A stretch of 64,000 nt of DNA, from NCBI GenBank assembly GCA_006503475.1, contig RSEH01000082.1, forward strand, positions 102,479 to 166,478. Reading direction: 5' to 3'. This document shows, in pieces, positions 37,365 through 46,903 of this stretch; the first letter of the stretch is position 1; the number at the start of each line of letters is the position of its first letter. The notes under the pieces are model-generated. The model had not been told where the DNA came from and made no database searches. It saw only the letters and a list, made by a program, of their open reading frames with translations. This stretch comes from Stentor roeselii. Lineage: Eukaryota; Ciliophora; Heterotrichea; Heterotrichida; Stentoridae. The translations under genes were made by a program, and so were the position numbers.

Positions 37365-38719
37365 ATGTCTAAACCTTCAAAACCCAAAAAAAACTTGTCA
37401 GACTCTGAATCTGGAGAGGTTAAAGAAGACCATCTAAACGAAGAAGAAAAAAAACAACTCGAAAGTCTCAGCGAAGTCAAACGAGAAGAGTTCATCTCCA
37501 ACATCTACGAAAAGCGTAAGCGCGAGCAAGACCGTAAAAAAGTCCAACAGCAGCTTGAACGTGAAAAGTTCCAAGAGTCTTCATCTCAACTTCCCCAAAA
37601 GCGAGTCACGAAGTTAGAAGCCGATTCTCACAGCTTGAAAAAGTCAAAACAAGAAGAAATCGACTACAAAGCGCGAAACGAGACAAGCCTGACAAAAGAA
37701 GACATTGAAAAAATCCGAATTTCACGTAGTCAACTTGCGAAATGGTGCAATCACATCTTCTTCGAAGACACAGTAAAAGGCGCATTTGTGAGAATTAACA
37801 TCGGCTTATCACGTGATAAAAGGGAACAAGTTTACCTGATGTGCGAGGTGAATGACGTGATTTCAGGTGAGAAGTTTTATGATATCGAAGGGAAAGTGAA
37901 GACCAACAAGAAGCTGATACTTTCTTACGGCAAGTCAAAGAAAGAAATGCGATTTGATATCGTCTCAAATGCGGAATTCACTGAAAAAGAATTTGAAGAT
38001 TATAAAGTAAGACTTGGAAAAGACGGGATGAAACCTGTCACTCAACATCATGTGCAACTTACTCTTAAAAATATTCAAAATGCAATCAATTATAAGTATA
38101 AAAGGGCAGATATTGATCAACTCGTTGAAAAACAGGTCAAGGAAAGTTTGAGAAGTGGAAAAGTTGAAGCCACTGCTATTCTTGAACTGGATAAACTCAA
38201 AGTGCAACTTGAAGACCTCAGGAACTCAGAAGTTTCCGTTGAAAGAAACGAAAAAATCAAGAGTTTAGAACAACTGGTGCAGGAACTTGAAAAAGCCATT
38301 CGATTTGATGATAAAATCGTGGAAAGTGACGTTGTTCAGAGGTTGAACGAGAAAAATCGATGCAAACAACTTGAAATTGATAGCAAAAGAGTAAAGGTAA
38401 TCAGGCTGAAGAGAAGAAGAAGAACAAGAATATTGTTGAAGTTCTTGATGTTAAACCAAGTATTTAATAAGCAGAACTCACTCCTTATGAAGTTGAACAG
38501 GTTAATAAGATCAGACTTGTTCAAGCTCATGGAGTTAAACTGGAAATCGATGATGTCGTCTTGGCAAATATCAAAATTCCTGCTAAGGACTGTCCACCCT
38601 TAGTCTTTCCGCATCCTCTTTATAAGGAAGAAAAAATTGATGGCTTTGGAAAAAATGTTGTGCTTTTTGAGGAGTGGAAAGTGAACTATAACGTTAATGA
38701 AAAAGTTATTGATTTCTGA
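37365..38719 (+). CDS. RTF1: RTF1-like Paf1-complex subunit
   Basis: The model needs three exons: 37365-38390, 38405-38459 and 38475-38719, giving 441 aa. The Plus3 domain lies at about residues 105-240 (RISRSQLAKWCNHIFFEDT, FVRINIGLSRDKREQVYLMCEV, KLILSYGKSKKEMRFDIVSNAEF) and is followed by the long coiled coil typical of Rtf1. Rtf1 couples RNA polymerase II elongation to H2B ubiquitylation. The second intron is a clean 15-nt one. The first requires removal of 14 nt (38391-38404) or 17 nt (38397-38413), unlike the other introns. The C-terminal exon (LTPYEVEQVNKIRLVQAHG ... DFstop) is open to a TGA. Confidence 0.85.
38391..38404 (+). other. Irregular intron or frame break in RTF1 (14 or 17 nt)
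   Basis: The frame before 38391 and after 38414 are both coding-like but offset by 2. Removing GTAAAGGTAATCAG (14 nt) or GTAATCAGGCTGAAGAG (17 nt, 38397-38413) joins them; a normal 15-nt intron does not. A base missing from a 15-nt intron in this sequence is an alternative. Confidence 0.55.
38460..38474 (+). other. 15-nt intron of RTF1
   Basis: GTATTTAATAAGCAG. It contains two in-frame stops if retained. Removal joins VKP and LTPY through a shared AAA codon. Confidence 0.9.
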
Positions 38720-38790
38720 TGGAATAGGTTAATTTTTAGGTTTTAAAATAGGTAGTTGATGTATTTTTTGTTTGGGTTTGGATTAGGGTT

Positions 38791-40035
38791 ATGGATCTGA
38801 AACTTTCACAATATTTCGGAGAGTTTACAAACACTTACAAGATGGCTAAACCTTCTAAAAGACATACAGAACTTAGACCACCTAAGCCCATCAAACAACT
38901 TCAACTATTATCAGGAAATCTTGGATTCGAAAAACTCAATTTTATGAAAACTGCAGTCAAGACTCGGTGCACAATTTTAAAACCTCCGTCCATAAAAGGG
39001 TCAGTGACTCCATCAAATCCAGACATGCTTAACCAGATAATTTCGAAACATGTCCAAAAGTCTCGAGAACGTCCTCGGTTGCAGACTAGACCTAAAACTG
39101 TGTCAAATTTGAAGAAAGCAGGAATGAATGACACTGCTGAAAAAAATAATGATTTCAATGAAAACTTGCCTAGATGTATCACTCTTCATGAGAAAAAAGA
39201 AAGTGAATGGCTGGGAGACTTCGAACTAGGAGAAGAAATCGGTAAAGGCGCATACGGAGTAGTCCGAATGGGTACAAAAAGAATCACAAACTTAAAAGTA
39301 GCAATAAAATCCTACGAAAAATCAACTCTTCTACATCCAGGTCGTAAAGCAGGAGTAGAGCGAGAAATAAAGATCCTTCAAAAGCTAGACCACCCAAACA
39401 TAATAAAACTGTTAGACACAATCGAGACTCCATCAAGCATCAACTTAATCTTCGAGCACATAAGCGGCTGTTCTTTAATGGAGTACTTAAAAAGCCGTTC
39501 ATCTCGAAAGCTAGAAGAAAGCCAAGCTCGAGTAATAATAAAGCAAGTCCTTGAAGCCCTTGAGTACTGTCACAGCATTGGCATAACTCATCGAGACGTG
39601 AAACTTGAGAACATCTTGCTTCAAGACGATCATGTCGTGAAGATCATTGACTTTGGACTGAGCACTTATATATCAAGTCATAAGAAAGTTCAGCTCTTTT
39701 GTGGCACTTTCAGCTACATGGCGCCTGAAATTCTTCTTGGAAAAGAAGCATTTGGACCTCCTGTCGATGTCTGGGCTGCTGTCGTCATGTTGTTTGTCAT
39801 GGTCACTGGAACTTTTCCTTTCAAGGGAAATGGGTATAAAGAAATGAGTTCGAAGATTATGAGGAAAATTTATGTTTTGCCTCCTGGACTTTCTAGTCAG
39901 TTAAGGGAAGTATTTAGAGGGGTTTTTGAAGCGGATCTGGTGAATCGGCCTACGGCTGCACAGATTTTGGCAAGTGGATGGATTTGCTTTGGGATGTCAG
40001 GTGGAAACAGGTTGAGTTGTTATATGACTATTTAA
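38791..40035 (+). CDS. Ser/Thr protein kinase, CAMK/SNF1-like
   Basis: 414 aa. A basic, Pro-rich N terminus of about 145 residues precedes a complete kinase domain (about 148-405): Gly-loop GEEIGKGAYGVVRMG, Lys in LKVAIKSYEKS, Glu in VEREIKIL, catalytic HRDVKLEN, DFG in IIDFGLST, and APE in YMAPEI. A short tail follows. The HRDVKLEN loop and LLxGxxxxPPVDVWAA region favour the CAMK/AMPK group. It ends soon after the domain, without a UBA or KA1 domain, so regulation is unclear. Converges on the next gene with 40 bp between stops. Confidence 0.92.
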   Translation: MDLKLSQYFGEFTNTYKMAKPSKRHTELRPPKPIKQLQLLSGNLGFEKLNFMKTAVKTRCTILKPPSIKGSVTPSNPDMLNQIISKHVQKSRERPRLQTRPKTVSNLKKAGMNDTAEKNNDFNENLPRCITLHEKKESEWLGDFELGEEIGKGAYGVVRMGTKRITNLKVAIKSYEKSTLLHPGRKAGVEREIKILQKLDHPNIIKLLDTIETPSSINLIFEHISGCSLMEYLKSRSSRKLEESQARVIIKQVLEALEYCHSIGITHRDVKLENILLQDDHVVKIIDFGLSTYISSHKKVQLFCGTFSYMAPEILLGKEAFGPPVDVWAAVVMLFVMVTGTFPFKGNGYKEMSSKIMRKIYVLPPGLSSQLREVFRGVFEADLVNRPTAAQILASGWICFGMSGGNRLSCYMTI

Positions 40036-40075
40036 TTTTCGAGTAGTTAAAAGTAGAGAAGTGTTCATAATTACA

Positions 40076-41707
40076 TTACCTAAAAGGTCGTCTTTCAATA
40101 CTCTTAACACGACTTCTCCCAGGAGTGCCTGTAGGTCCTTTACTTTTATTGAGGCTACTTTGAGTTCCTTTCAAAAAAGTCTTCTGTGAACTGATTCTTT
40201 GTACTCTTCGCTCAAAGTTTTCATTTGTTCTGTCAGTCATGACCGTGTAACAAACATCAGGCCGATCAAACTTTTCAAATTTCTCATTTTTTTCAAATTT
40301 TTCTATCTCCTGCCTTTCAAACCTTTCAAGTCTCGGCGATTTTTTCATCAAAAACTCTTCAAAAAACTCATCAAGACTCAAAAGACTCGATCCAACCTTA
40401 GCAAAAACTCCAGTTCGACAAAAAGCAGCATTAACAGGTTTTCCATTAACTTCAAAGGTAAAATCATTGATTTTCTTAAAGCTGAGTTTAAGTCTCTGCA
40501 TCGATTCCGCAAAAATCGCGTCAAAACTTTGAGAACTTTTATCAGATTCACAATTTTTTAACTTATTTGCAAGAAACTTTTCTTGTTCCTGGTAACTATT
40601 AAGAGAACTTCTTAATTCATTGATTTCTTGATTAAGAGAAAAAATTTGCATATCAGCACTTTTTTTTACTTCTTCTGAAATATTTTTAAGCATCTGGATT
40701 TCAGCGTCTTTTATAGCCAGTTGATTATTCGACATGCTTTCTGGGTCGTCATTAATGCTTTTGCTGAGTCTTAAAATAGTTTTATTCAGCTGGTCTTGAA
40801 TCATTTCAGACTTTTGCAGTTTTTTATTAGCTAATAAAAGTTCTTTTTCCGCATCTTTCAGTCTCTCGACTTCCAGTTCCAGGCGATGGACCTGGTCATT
40901 AAGATGTTCTTTTTCATTTTCAAGACTTCTTACCTTCGCCTGCAGTGTCAAGTTCGAGTTAAGACTGACATGAAACTCTGAGTCTTTTCCAGCAATAGTT
41001 GAAATAAAAGCCTTTTCCCTTTCATTCGAATTTTCAATGTAACTTGAAAGTTGTTCACAGGACTTTGACAATTTTTCTTCAGTAATTTCAACTTTTTTGA
41101 TAAGTTGTAAATTTTTTTCATTGCTGATTTCAAGTTGTTTTGTCAGCACCTTGATAATCATTGACTGTTTTTTACACTTGCCGGGCAAGTCTGACCTTCC
41201 CAGAAGTTCCTCAGAGTCGATGCTGGGACTTTCAATCATTGAGGCAAGGACGAGTTCTGATGCGAAACTTTCATAGTTTTCTTGAAAGTCGTCACTTTCG
41301 TTGTTTTCTTCTGGAGACCATCGGCCTCTTATTAAGACTTTTTGAAGAGGAAAATCTTCGCTTTGTGAAGAAGATGAGGATAAAAGACGAAGACCTAACC
41401 AGGACTCTTGAGGCTTTATTTGATTTGGGCAGATTGTTGCTGAGAAGCATGGAGATGATGGGATGTGGATCACTTGGGACGAGGATTTACTTGATATTGA
41501 AGAGAGGGAATGGATTTGAGATGAAAGGACTGATATTCGCACTTCTAATTGACCCACACTTTGATAGTCTATCTCGTGTAGTTCACTTGAGGATGTGATT
41601 GTAAAGGACTTTAATGGACGAGAGTTTTGAAAGACTTGGCATGTTAGAGGCTTGTTGCTTGGAAAACCTTCCAGTTTTAAAATTTGCAGCTTTTTAGATG
41701 ATTTCAT
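40076..41707 (-). CDS. Coiled-coil protein with N-terminal C2-like domain
   Basis: 543 aa. Residues 1-115 are beta-rich and C2/NT-C2-like (LQILKLEGFPSNKPLTCQVF ... GQLEVRISVLSSQ), and residues about 185-400 form a long coiled coil (for example LEVERLKDAEKELLLANKK). The C terminus is basic and contains LERFERQEIEKFEKNEKFEKF, a short EKF-type repeat. Such C2-plus-coil proteins are often ciliary or cortical in ciliates. Starts 15 bp from the divergent gene at 41723. Confidence 0.75.
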   Translation of the reverse strand: MKSSKKLQILKLEGFPSNKPLTCQVFQNSRPLKSFTITSSSELHEIDYQSVGQLEVRISVLSSQIHSLSSISSKSSSQVIHIPSSPCFSATICPNQIKPQESWLGLRLLSSSSSQSEDFPLQKVLIRGRWSPEENNESDDFQENYESFASELVLASMIESPSIDSEELLGRSDLPGKCKKQSMIIKVLTKQLEISNEKNLQLIKKVEITEEKLSKSCEQLSSYIENSNEREKAFISTIAGKDSEFHVSLNSNLTLQAKVRSLENEKEHLNDQVHRLELEVERLKDAEKELLLANKKLQKSEMIQDQLNKTILRLSKSINDDPESMSNNQLAIKDAEIQMLKNISEEVKKSADMQIFSLNQEINELRSSLNSYQEQEKFLANKLKNCESDKSSQSFDAIFAESMQRLKLSFKKINDFTFEVNGKPVNAAFCRTGVFAKVGSSLLSLDEFFEEFLMKKSPRLERFERQEIEKFEKNEKFEKFDRPDVCYTVMTDRTNENFERRVQRISSQKTFLKGTQSSLNKSKGPTGTPGRSRVKSIERRPFR

Positions 41708-41722
41708 TTTTAACGATTTCTT

Positions 41723-42700
41723 ATGAAAATTCCATTACCCAATATTAGGAAGTTCAATCCAGATGACAACCCTGATTTTCAAGACCCACCAGATAAAAAT
41801 TCTCCTGATAAGTCCAAATCAGACCAAGAAAACCCCGATGATGCACTAAAATCACCTGCCCCAGTACTTCCTGTAAATCTCCCGAACTCTATAGAAACCT
41901 CTTCAATTTCATTAAAAACCTCAGAACCAGGATCAATTTCCCCAAACTCATTCCAATCAGGTCTTTATTCAATGTGCCTGGGAGAGTATCCCGACATGTC
42001 AAAAGACCGTCTTCTCTTCCAGTCCTTCCTGATATCATCCGAGTCCCGTTTCATGTCAAAACAATCAAGTTTAACTCCATCATTGATAACCCTTCAAGGA
42101 GTTCTATCAGAGCACAACGATTTGACATCTTGTCCAGGGTACGAAAGTGTTTTTTTCTTGCCAGGAGTGGAAACTCTGGGTTTCACGACAATGTGGAAAA
42201 CAAGCAAATTTTCTTTGGAAAAAATACTGAAAATCGAATTTTCTATCATGAATTCAAATAATCGCTTTTCAGGGAATGGAGCACTTGTCACTCTTTTATC
42301 AACGAATAGTCATCAGAAGGTTTGTCTTGTTAATACAAAGATGAGTCTACATAAGGAAAAAAGAGAAATTGAAACTTTTTTATTGTTGTTTAAGTTGAAC
42401 ACTCTTATCAAAAATGCTGATTTTTTAATTATTACTGGACTTGGAATGGAAATGGAAAAGATTCTTTGTCAAGAAGGGAATTTTAAGAGTTTCAGTCAGG
42501 AAAACTTTAAGAATGTTCAAAATGTTGTCATTGTTGAAAATGGAATTTCGGTGAAATTTCGATATGAAAAAAAAAGTTTGAATCAGTTTTCAAGGTTTTT
42601 TAAGATGGAGGTTCAGAGTCTTGAAGATTTTTGTGTTTTTTATCTTGGGAGACTTGGAGGGGAGAAGTTTGGAGAAGTTTTTAGGTTTATAGGAAGTTAG
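41723..42700 (+). CDS. Hypothetical protein with Asp/Pro/Ser-rich N terminus
   Basis: 325 aa. Residues 1-75 are disordered (DNPDFQDPPDKNSPDKSKSD). From about 85 to 325 there is an alpha/beta domain with hydrophobic strands (SVFFLPGVETLGFTTMW, GALVTLLSTNS, ADFLIITGLG, NVVIVENGISVKFRY) that I cannot name. Start codons of this gene and the coiled-coil gene are 15 bp apart on opposite strands. Confidence 0.7.
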   Translation: MKIPLPNIRKFNPDDNPDFQDPPDKNSPDKSKSDQENPDDALKSPAPVLPVNLPNSIETSSISLKTSEPGSISPNSFQSGLYSMCLGEYPDMSKDRLLFQSFLISSESRFMSKQSSLTPSLITLQGVLSEHNDLTSCPGYESVFFLPGVETLGFTTMWKTSKFSLEKILKIEFSIMNSNNRFSGNGALVTLLSTNSHQKVCLVNTKMSLHKEKREIETFLLLFKLNTLIKNADFLIITGLGMEMEKILCQEGNFKSFSQENFKNVQNVVIVENGISVKFRYEKKSLNQFSRFFKMEVQSLEDFCVFYLGRLGGEKFGEVFRFIGS

Positions 42701-43448
42701 ATTTATTAGGGAATTACGAAAATTTAAAAATATTTTTTATTCGATTTATTATCATAACCGAATCATGAACTTCTTTCATTGAATCTTTATTTAGGATTAA
42801 ATACATTTTTTAAAACTTGTTCATCATCCAGGTTTCTTCAGATATTTTACAAGTTATTCGAGCAAGTCTAGACTTTGATTTCAAATACTTCTTTGGCTTA
42901 AGATTTTCTGGTATCTAGAACAATATTTCTCCAATCTTGAAAATAATGTCTAGGAATTTATGTTAGTGATGCTAAATTAACTTGTGAAGATATTGATAAA
43001 ATTTTATAAATTGTTGATAGATACAATTTTTTATTATAATCAAGGCATAATATAAGAGTTATCCTTTCCGTTGAAAAACTTCGTATGGTTTGATCTACGA
43101 TACTTTATTCTGAATAATAAAAATGGAAAAATTTCGAGATGATCGTACCTTAACAATCTTAATTTTTTTTGAGGAAAAATGAATAATTGAGATTTAAATG
43201 CGATGACTAAGAATGATTTAATATAGGTAAAGAGAGAAAGTTTGATCGGCAAAAAAGTGTATTGGAATCTAGAGTAGTCAACTTTATCGGTAAAATTAAC
43301 TGGGATAATTAAGAGTGATCGTTCAATAATACAAATATACAAGCCCTTAAAACTATGTAAAAAATTAGATCTATCAGAAATATTATAACAAGATCAGTGA
43401 AGATAAATAATTTTAAAGATTCGCAGGAACTATGAGTTAATATATACT
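42701..43448. other. AT-rich spacer left of the inverted repeat
   Basis: 0.75 kb. A 100-codon minus-strand frame (43040-43342) exists, but its composition is that of random AT-rich DNA, so I do not call it. No RNA gene seen. Confidence 0.55.
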
Positions 43449-43575
43449 ACTCTTTTCTTCTTTATAATTAATTTAAGTTTTTCAATGATTTCTTATAAAA
43501 GTAAAGCATTGATACCTTCATAAAGTATATATAACAAGACTTTGAAAAACTTGAATTAATTGAATTATGTTTTAA

Positions 43576-43731
43576 TCAGTCTTCTTGAATTTTGAACTTT
43601 CGCAAATAGCTTTTCAATTCCAGTCTGGTTTCAACAACTATTTCTTCATATTTCTCGTTCACGTAACGTCCATACAATGCTAAAAGAAAAGGCATCATCA
43701 AAGAAATAAATGTGATAATATATTCTTCCAT
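43576..43731 (-). CDS. 51-aa membrane micropeptide, copy A
   Basis: 51 aa, ATG to TGA. One N-terminal hydrophobic span (about residues 4-21, YIITFISLMMPFLLALYG) followed by a charged helix (EKYEEIVVETRLELKSYLRK). The same frame is present in the right arm (50672-50806), with 5 amino-acid changes in the 44 shared codons and no indel, whereas the neighbouring pseudogene has indels. No known family is recognised. It would insert in a membrane with a short N terminus. Evidence for expression is absent; the nucleotide differences are mostly non-synonymous, so constraint is not proven. Confidence 0.55.
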   Translation of the reverse strand: MEEYIITFISLMMPFLLALYGRYVNEKYEEIVVETRLELKSYLRKFKIQED

Positions 43732-43975
43732 TATAATCAGTAATCAGTTAATTTGATAAAGAAATGATTTTACAAAAAATTTTTACATCAGAAATGGATG
43801 GGACTATTTAATTAGCTTAGAATTGAATCAATAGAATTCAAGTCTATTGTTGATTCATTATTCTTTGATCAAGTGAAGGTTTATTTCAATAAAAACACTA
43901 AATTTTATAACCCTCTTTATTTGATAAAAGATTTAAGATGTATTTTTAGTATTATTTACTTATTATATGTTGATT

Positions 43976-44420
43976 TCAAATTATTGAACTTTTCATAGTT
44001 TTTGAGGGAAGAGACTTTTGAATAGGACTGATATTCTCATATGAGCTGATGTCTCCTTGTGCATTTGGCTCTACTTTAACTGGAGGTCTTTACTTTAATT
44101 TTTTATAATACTATTAAAAGATTTCTAAAGGCGCCAAGGTTTTTTCAGAATACACAGTAAATAATTCAATAAATCGATCTTTTAAGTTTAACATATTTTC
44201 ATTTTTAGTATGCTGAAAGTTCAAAATAACACAAATCCCAGAAATAACAATTAGATAAGAATTTGATATATTTATACAATTTTCTCAAACTTCCAAATAG
44301 ATTAGTATTCAAAAAATCAATTAAAATTTACCAAACCTCAAATATCAAGGAATTCATTAATACAGTTAGTCAAATACTAGGAGCAATTACTTTAATTGAA
44401 AGCTTTTTGTATCCTGCTAA
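43976..44420 (-). pseudogene. Pseudogene fragment of the Cys-rich membrane protein (C terminus)
   Basis: A reversed, decayed copy of the last 140 or so codons of the 46904-50425 gene. The final 33 codons are intact and end at the same TGA (VEPNAQGDISSYENISPIQ against VEPSTQGDISSCENISPIE). Upstream, a lost T shifts the frame and creates TAA at 44114-44116, several other small indels are present, and the 15-nt intron relic at 44317-44331 reads GTAAATTTTAATTGA, with its AG acceptor destroyed. The left limit is well defined by the stop; the 5' limit is approximate. Confidence 0.82.
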
Positions 44421-44836
44421 ATATCGCAGACAAAAATAGAATAAAAACTTTAAATTTTCATAAGAACAAGCAATTTCAGAACTTCATAGTTAAGTAACAT
44501 TAAAAGTCTTTCTAGTCATCTTTGACAAGTTTTGTCATGCATTATCGCAGGACAGGCAGATACTGTTAAAATCTCCCAGAAAACCTTATCAATTCTTACC
44601 TGAAGGCCAACTCATTCATCAATTTTGAAAGCCTTTAAACTCCTAATTCAATAACAAAGACCCAACAAGTCTCACAAGTTCATTAAAGTCTATTCTTAGA
44701 TCCTAAACCTTCAGAAATCACGAATCTAACAAAAATAATTTTAAGTGACCCTTGAAATAAAATTTAAATAATTAAATCTTCCTTCTCCTTCTCTAAAGCA
44801 CCCTTACTACCAAATGATTGAACCTACCTAACCTAT
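44421..44836. other. Spacer between inverted-repeat arm and PLD-like gene
   Basis: 0.4 kb, with a C-rich right end. It may contain further decayed duplication, but no convincing alignment can be made by eye. Confidence 0.5.
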
Positions 44837-45592
44837 TCAATTATGTCTTCTATCCTTATACCCTCTATAATTCTTCTGAATAGTCATAGCAGCTCTAGCT
44901 CTTTCCACTTCAACCGGTCTGAAGTTCTTCCAAAGTCCATCAAAATAGTTAATATACTGTGCACAAATCTCAGGATCATGAAGAACAACTAAATTTTCCT
45001 GATTGCTATTAACCGCTTGCATAGTCCAATTAAAACTTCCAGTAATAAGAATTTCTTTATCAATAATCACGAACTTATTATGCATATGAGCATCAGGGTT
45101 CGTGTCAGTTTCCGTCGGAATCCCCACATCTCTTAAGTACTGAACATCTGAGCCGTTTTGTTTCATGCACTCGTCGTCAGAGATAATTCGAACGTTGACT
45201 CCATTTGAATGAGCTCGCGCGAGGGCGTCTCTGAGGTTGTTGTTGGTGATTGTGAAGACACAGACAAGCAACTCTGACTTGGCACTTTCGAGATATCTGA
45301 CAAGCTTCCCTTCACATGATGGGTCTGGGAAGAACATTGTGTCTCTCACTCTTGGAACTGGCTGAAGACATGTTGATTGCAGAGTGTTAATAAATGACTC
45401 TACTGAATTTAGTAATGCCTTCTCGGATTCTCCTAAATTTGTGGAAGCTGCTTCGAAGATTTGACGAGTGATTTTTTGAACCCCTGTTGAGGTGATTGTG
45501 GCTTTTTGAAGCATTTCTGTGAAACGACGTTGAATTTCGCTTGAGTTTTGAGAAATGTTATGGTCTAAAAACCTTTTGAAGTTGTCTGCCAT
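44837..45592 (-). CDS. Single-HKD phospholipase-D-superfamily protein with IQ motif (PLD6/Zucchini-like)
   Basis: 251 aa. One PLD domain (about residues 85-220) carries a full HKD motif, HNKFVIID with GSFNWT shortly after (HxKx4D...GSxN). Single-HKD proteins of this size act as dimers; relatives are mitochondrial PLD6/Zucchini, bacterial Nuc and similar, which cleave phospholipid or single-stranded RNA. An N-terminal helical region replaces the membrane anchor of PLD6. The C terminus has an IQ motif, AAMTIQKNYRGYKDR, a calmodulin-binding signature unusual next to an HKD domain. The substrate cannot be told from sequence. Confidence 0.88.
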   Translation of the reverse strand: MADNFKRFLDHNISQNSSEIQRRFTEMLQKATITSTGVQKITRQIFEAASTNLGESEKALLNSVESFINTLQSTCLQPVPRVRDTMFFPDPSCEGKLVRYLESAKSELLVCVFTITNNNLRDALARAHSNGVNVRIISDDECMKQNGSDVQYLRDVGIPTETDTNPDAHMHNKFVIIDKEILITGSFNWTMQAVNSNQENLVVLHDPEICAQYINYFDGLWKNFRPVEVERARAAMTIQKNYRGYKDRRHN

Positions 45593-45967
45593 TTATGGGT
45601 TGGGTTTTGGTTTGGATTTTATAAGGAGAATCTGGGTTAGATGACAGAATCTTTAGTTGAGGAATATTTTCAGGTTTTTAGATGATTGATGAGAAGTTTA
45701 GAGTTAGATCATTAATATTTTAGGGTAAAAAGAATTGAATTGTGATTTTGTGATTTTTTTAAAGGCATATGTAATTACTTAGATTTGAATGAGTCTTGCA
45801 TATATCACGGCTACATTAAATTTAAATTTAAATCTAATCAAATTCTAGTTTTTATTCTAAAATTTAACTCGAAATATATTACATTCATTCTTCAAATGCC
45901 AAAGTAAATCAAACCACTTCCAAAAATATCATTTCCAAAAGCCAATTCCATATCTACATATAAATCA
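45593..45967. other. Spacer between PLD-like and coiled-coil genes
   Basis: 375 bp, G/T-rich on the left (45593-45720) and C/A-rich on the right. It serves as the upstream region of both divergent genes. No motif is recognised. Confidence 0.55.
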
Positions 45968-46822
45968 ATGTCTAAAAGAAGAAAACCTTCACTCGACCTC
46001 GACCTTATCAACAGCAAGTCTCCATTTCTCAACTTCTCTTCAGCAACCCCTAAAAAAAACCGAAAGTCTTTAATTCTAAAACTCGATTCGACCAGACACA
46101 AACCGTCTAAAATCCTTGTCCCAAATGAAAAAACAGAAGAAATAAAATCACTCGTCGATTCATTTCTAAAGATTCGTTATACATCATCAGAACCCCAATC
46201 AAAAATCGGTGAAATCGAGTCAAGGTTATTAAGCGAAATCGAAGAAATAATAAACGAAAAGTCTAAAGTTTTTCATTTGAATGACTTTTACGAACTTCAA
46301 AAAGAAAAAACAAAGAAAATCTTGAAAGTGATGGAAAAAGAGACAAAAGAATTCGACTTAAAATTCGATGAATTGACTGAGGAAAATTTGAAACTAAAGA
46401 AAAACTTAGCTAAGTTAAATTATAAAACTTGTGATTCTCAAAAACATTCCATTTCTTATGTGCTTGGAATCTGTAAATTGAGAGAAAAGGCTCAAACAAG
46501 CGAAAATCGAGATTTTATGAAAAATCTGATAAATAAACTTAAGGGGTTTGATGATGTTAATGAAATCAGTGAAATTGTCTTTGGAAGAGAAAATGAAATA
46601 ATTGCTGACCTTAGCAGTGATATTATTGATTTTATTGAAGAAGGTAGAATTAAAAGTAAGGACATGCAGATCAAGCTTAAGATAAAAAAGAAGCAAACTG
46701 AAAATCTTTTAAATGAAATCAAAGACCAAGAAAGTAAAATCCTTGCATCGAACAACCGCGTTGACCTTCTTGAACTCGCAGAAACCTGGACAAGTCCTTT
46801 CATTTCAGAAGCAAGCAATTAA
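45968..46822 (+). CDS. Coiled-coil protein
   Basis: 284 aa. Basic N terminus (MSKRRKPSLDLDLINSK), then long helices with heptad character at about residues 75-160 and 205-265 (KEKTKKILKVMEKETKEF, KKKQTENLLNEIKDQESK). No known family. About 80 bp upstream of the Cys-rich membrane protein gene on the same strand. Confidence 0.75.
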   Translation: MSKRRKPSLDLDLINSKSPFLNFSSATPKKNRKSLILKLDSTRHKPSKILVPNEKTEEIKSLVDSFLKIRYTSSEPQSKIGEIESRLLSEIEEIINEKSKVFHLNDFYELQKEKTKKILKVMEKETKEFDLKFDELTEENLKLKKNLAKLNYKTCDSQKHSISYVLGICKLREKAQTSENRDFMKNLINKLKGFDDVNEISEIVFGRENEIIADLSSDIIDFIEEGRIKSKDMQIKLKIKKKQTENLLNEIKDQESKILASNNRVDLLELAETWTSPFISEASN

Positions 46823-46903
46823 AAAAATCTCTAAACACTACTGCAACACTTTCACCTAAAATAATCTAATAATTCACCAAGAATTCTTTATATTATTATT
46901 CTA

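Larger units (their letters stand above)
43449..44420. repeat. Left arm of a large inverted duplication
   Basis: Read on the minus strand, this segment aligns with about 49960-50954. Near-identical blocks include the micropeptide gene (about 95% in the shared codons) and its flanks; similarity fades beyond 44340. The outer edge is sharp at 43449, matching 50954. It contains a micropeptide frame and a pseudogene copy of the 3' end of the Cys-rich membrane protein gene. Confidence 0.88.

Noticed and set aside
37298-37504. N-terminal extension of the nucleoredoxin-like protein
   Set aside because: It lacks an ATG, would overlap RTF1 on the other strand, and the ATG at 37297 fits the domain start.
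38717-38719. UGA read as Trp or Cys (as in Blepharisma or Euplotes)
   Set aside because: UGA ends several frames where homologues end, and no long frame needs UGA read through, so the standard code fits.
43040-43342. 100-codon minus-strand frame in AT-rich spacer
   Set aside because: Residue use is dominated by Phe, Ile, Leu and Lys as in random AT-rich DNA; no domain and no duplicate.
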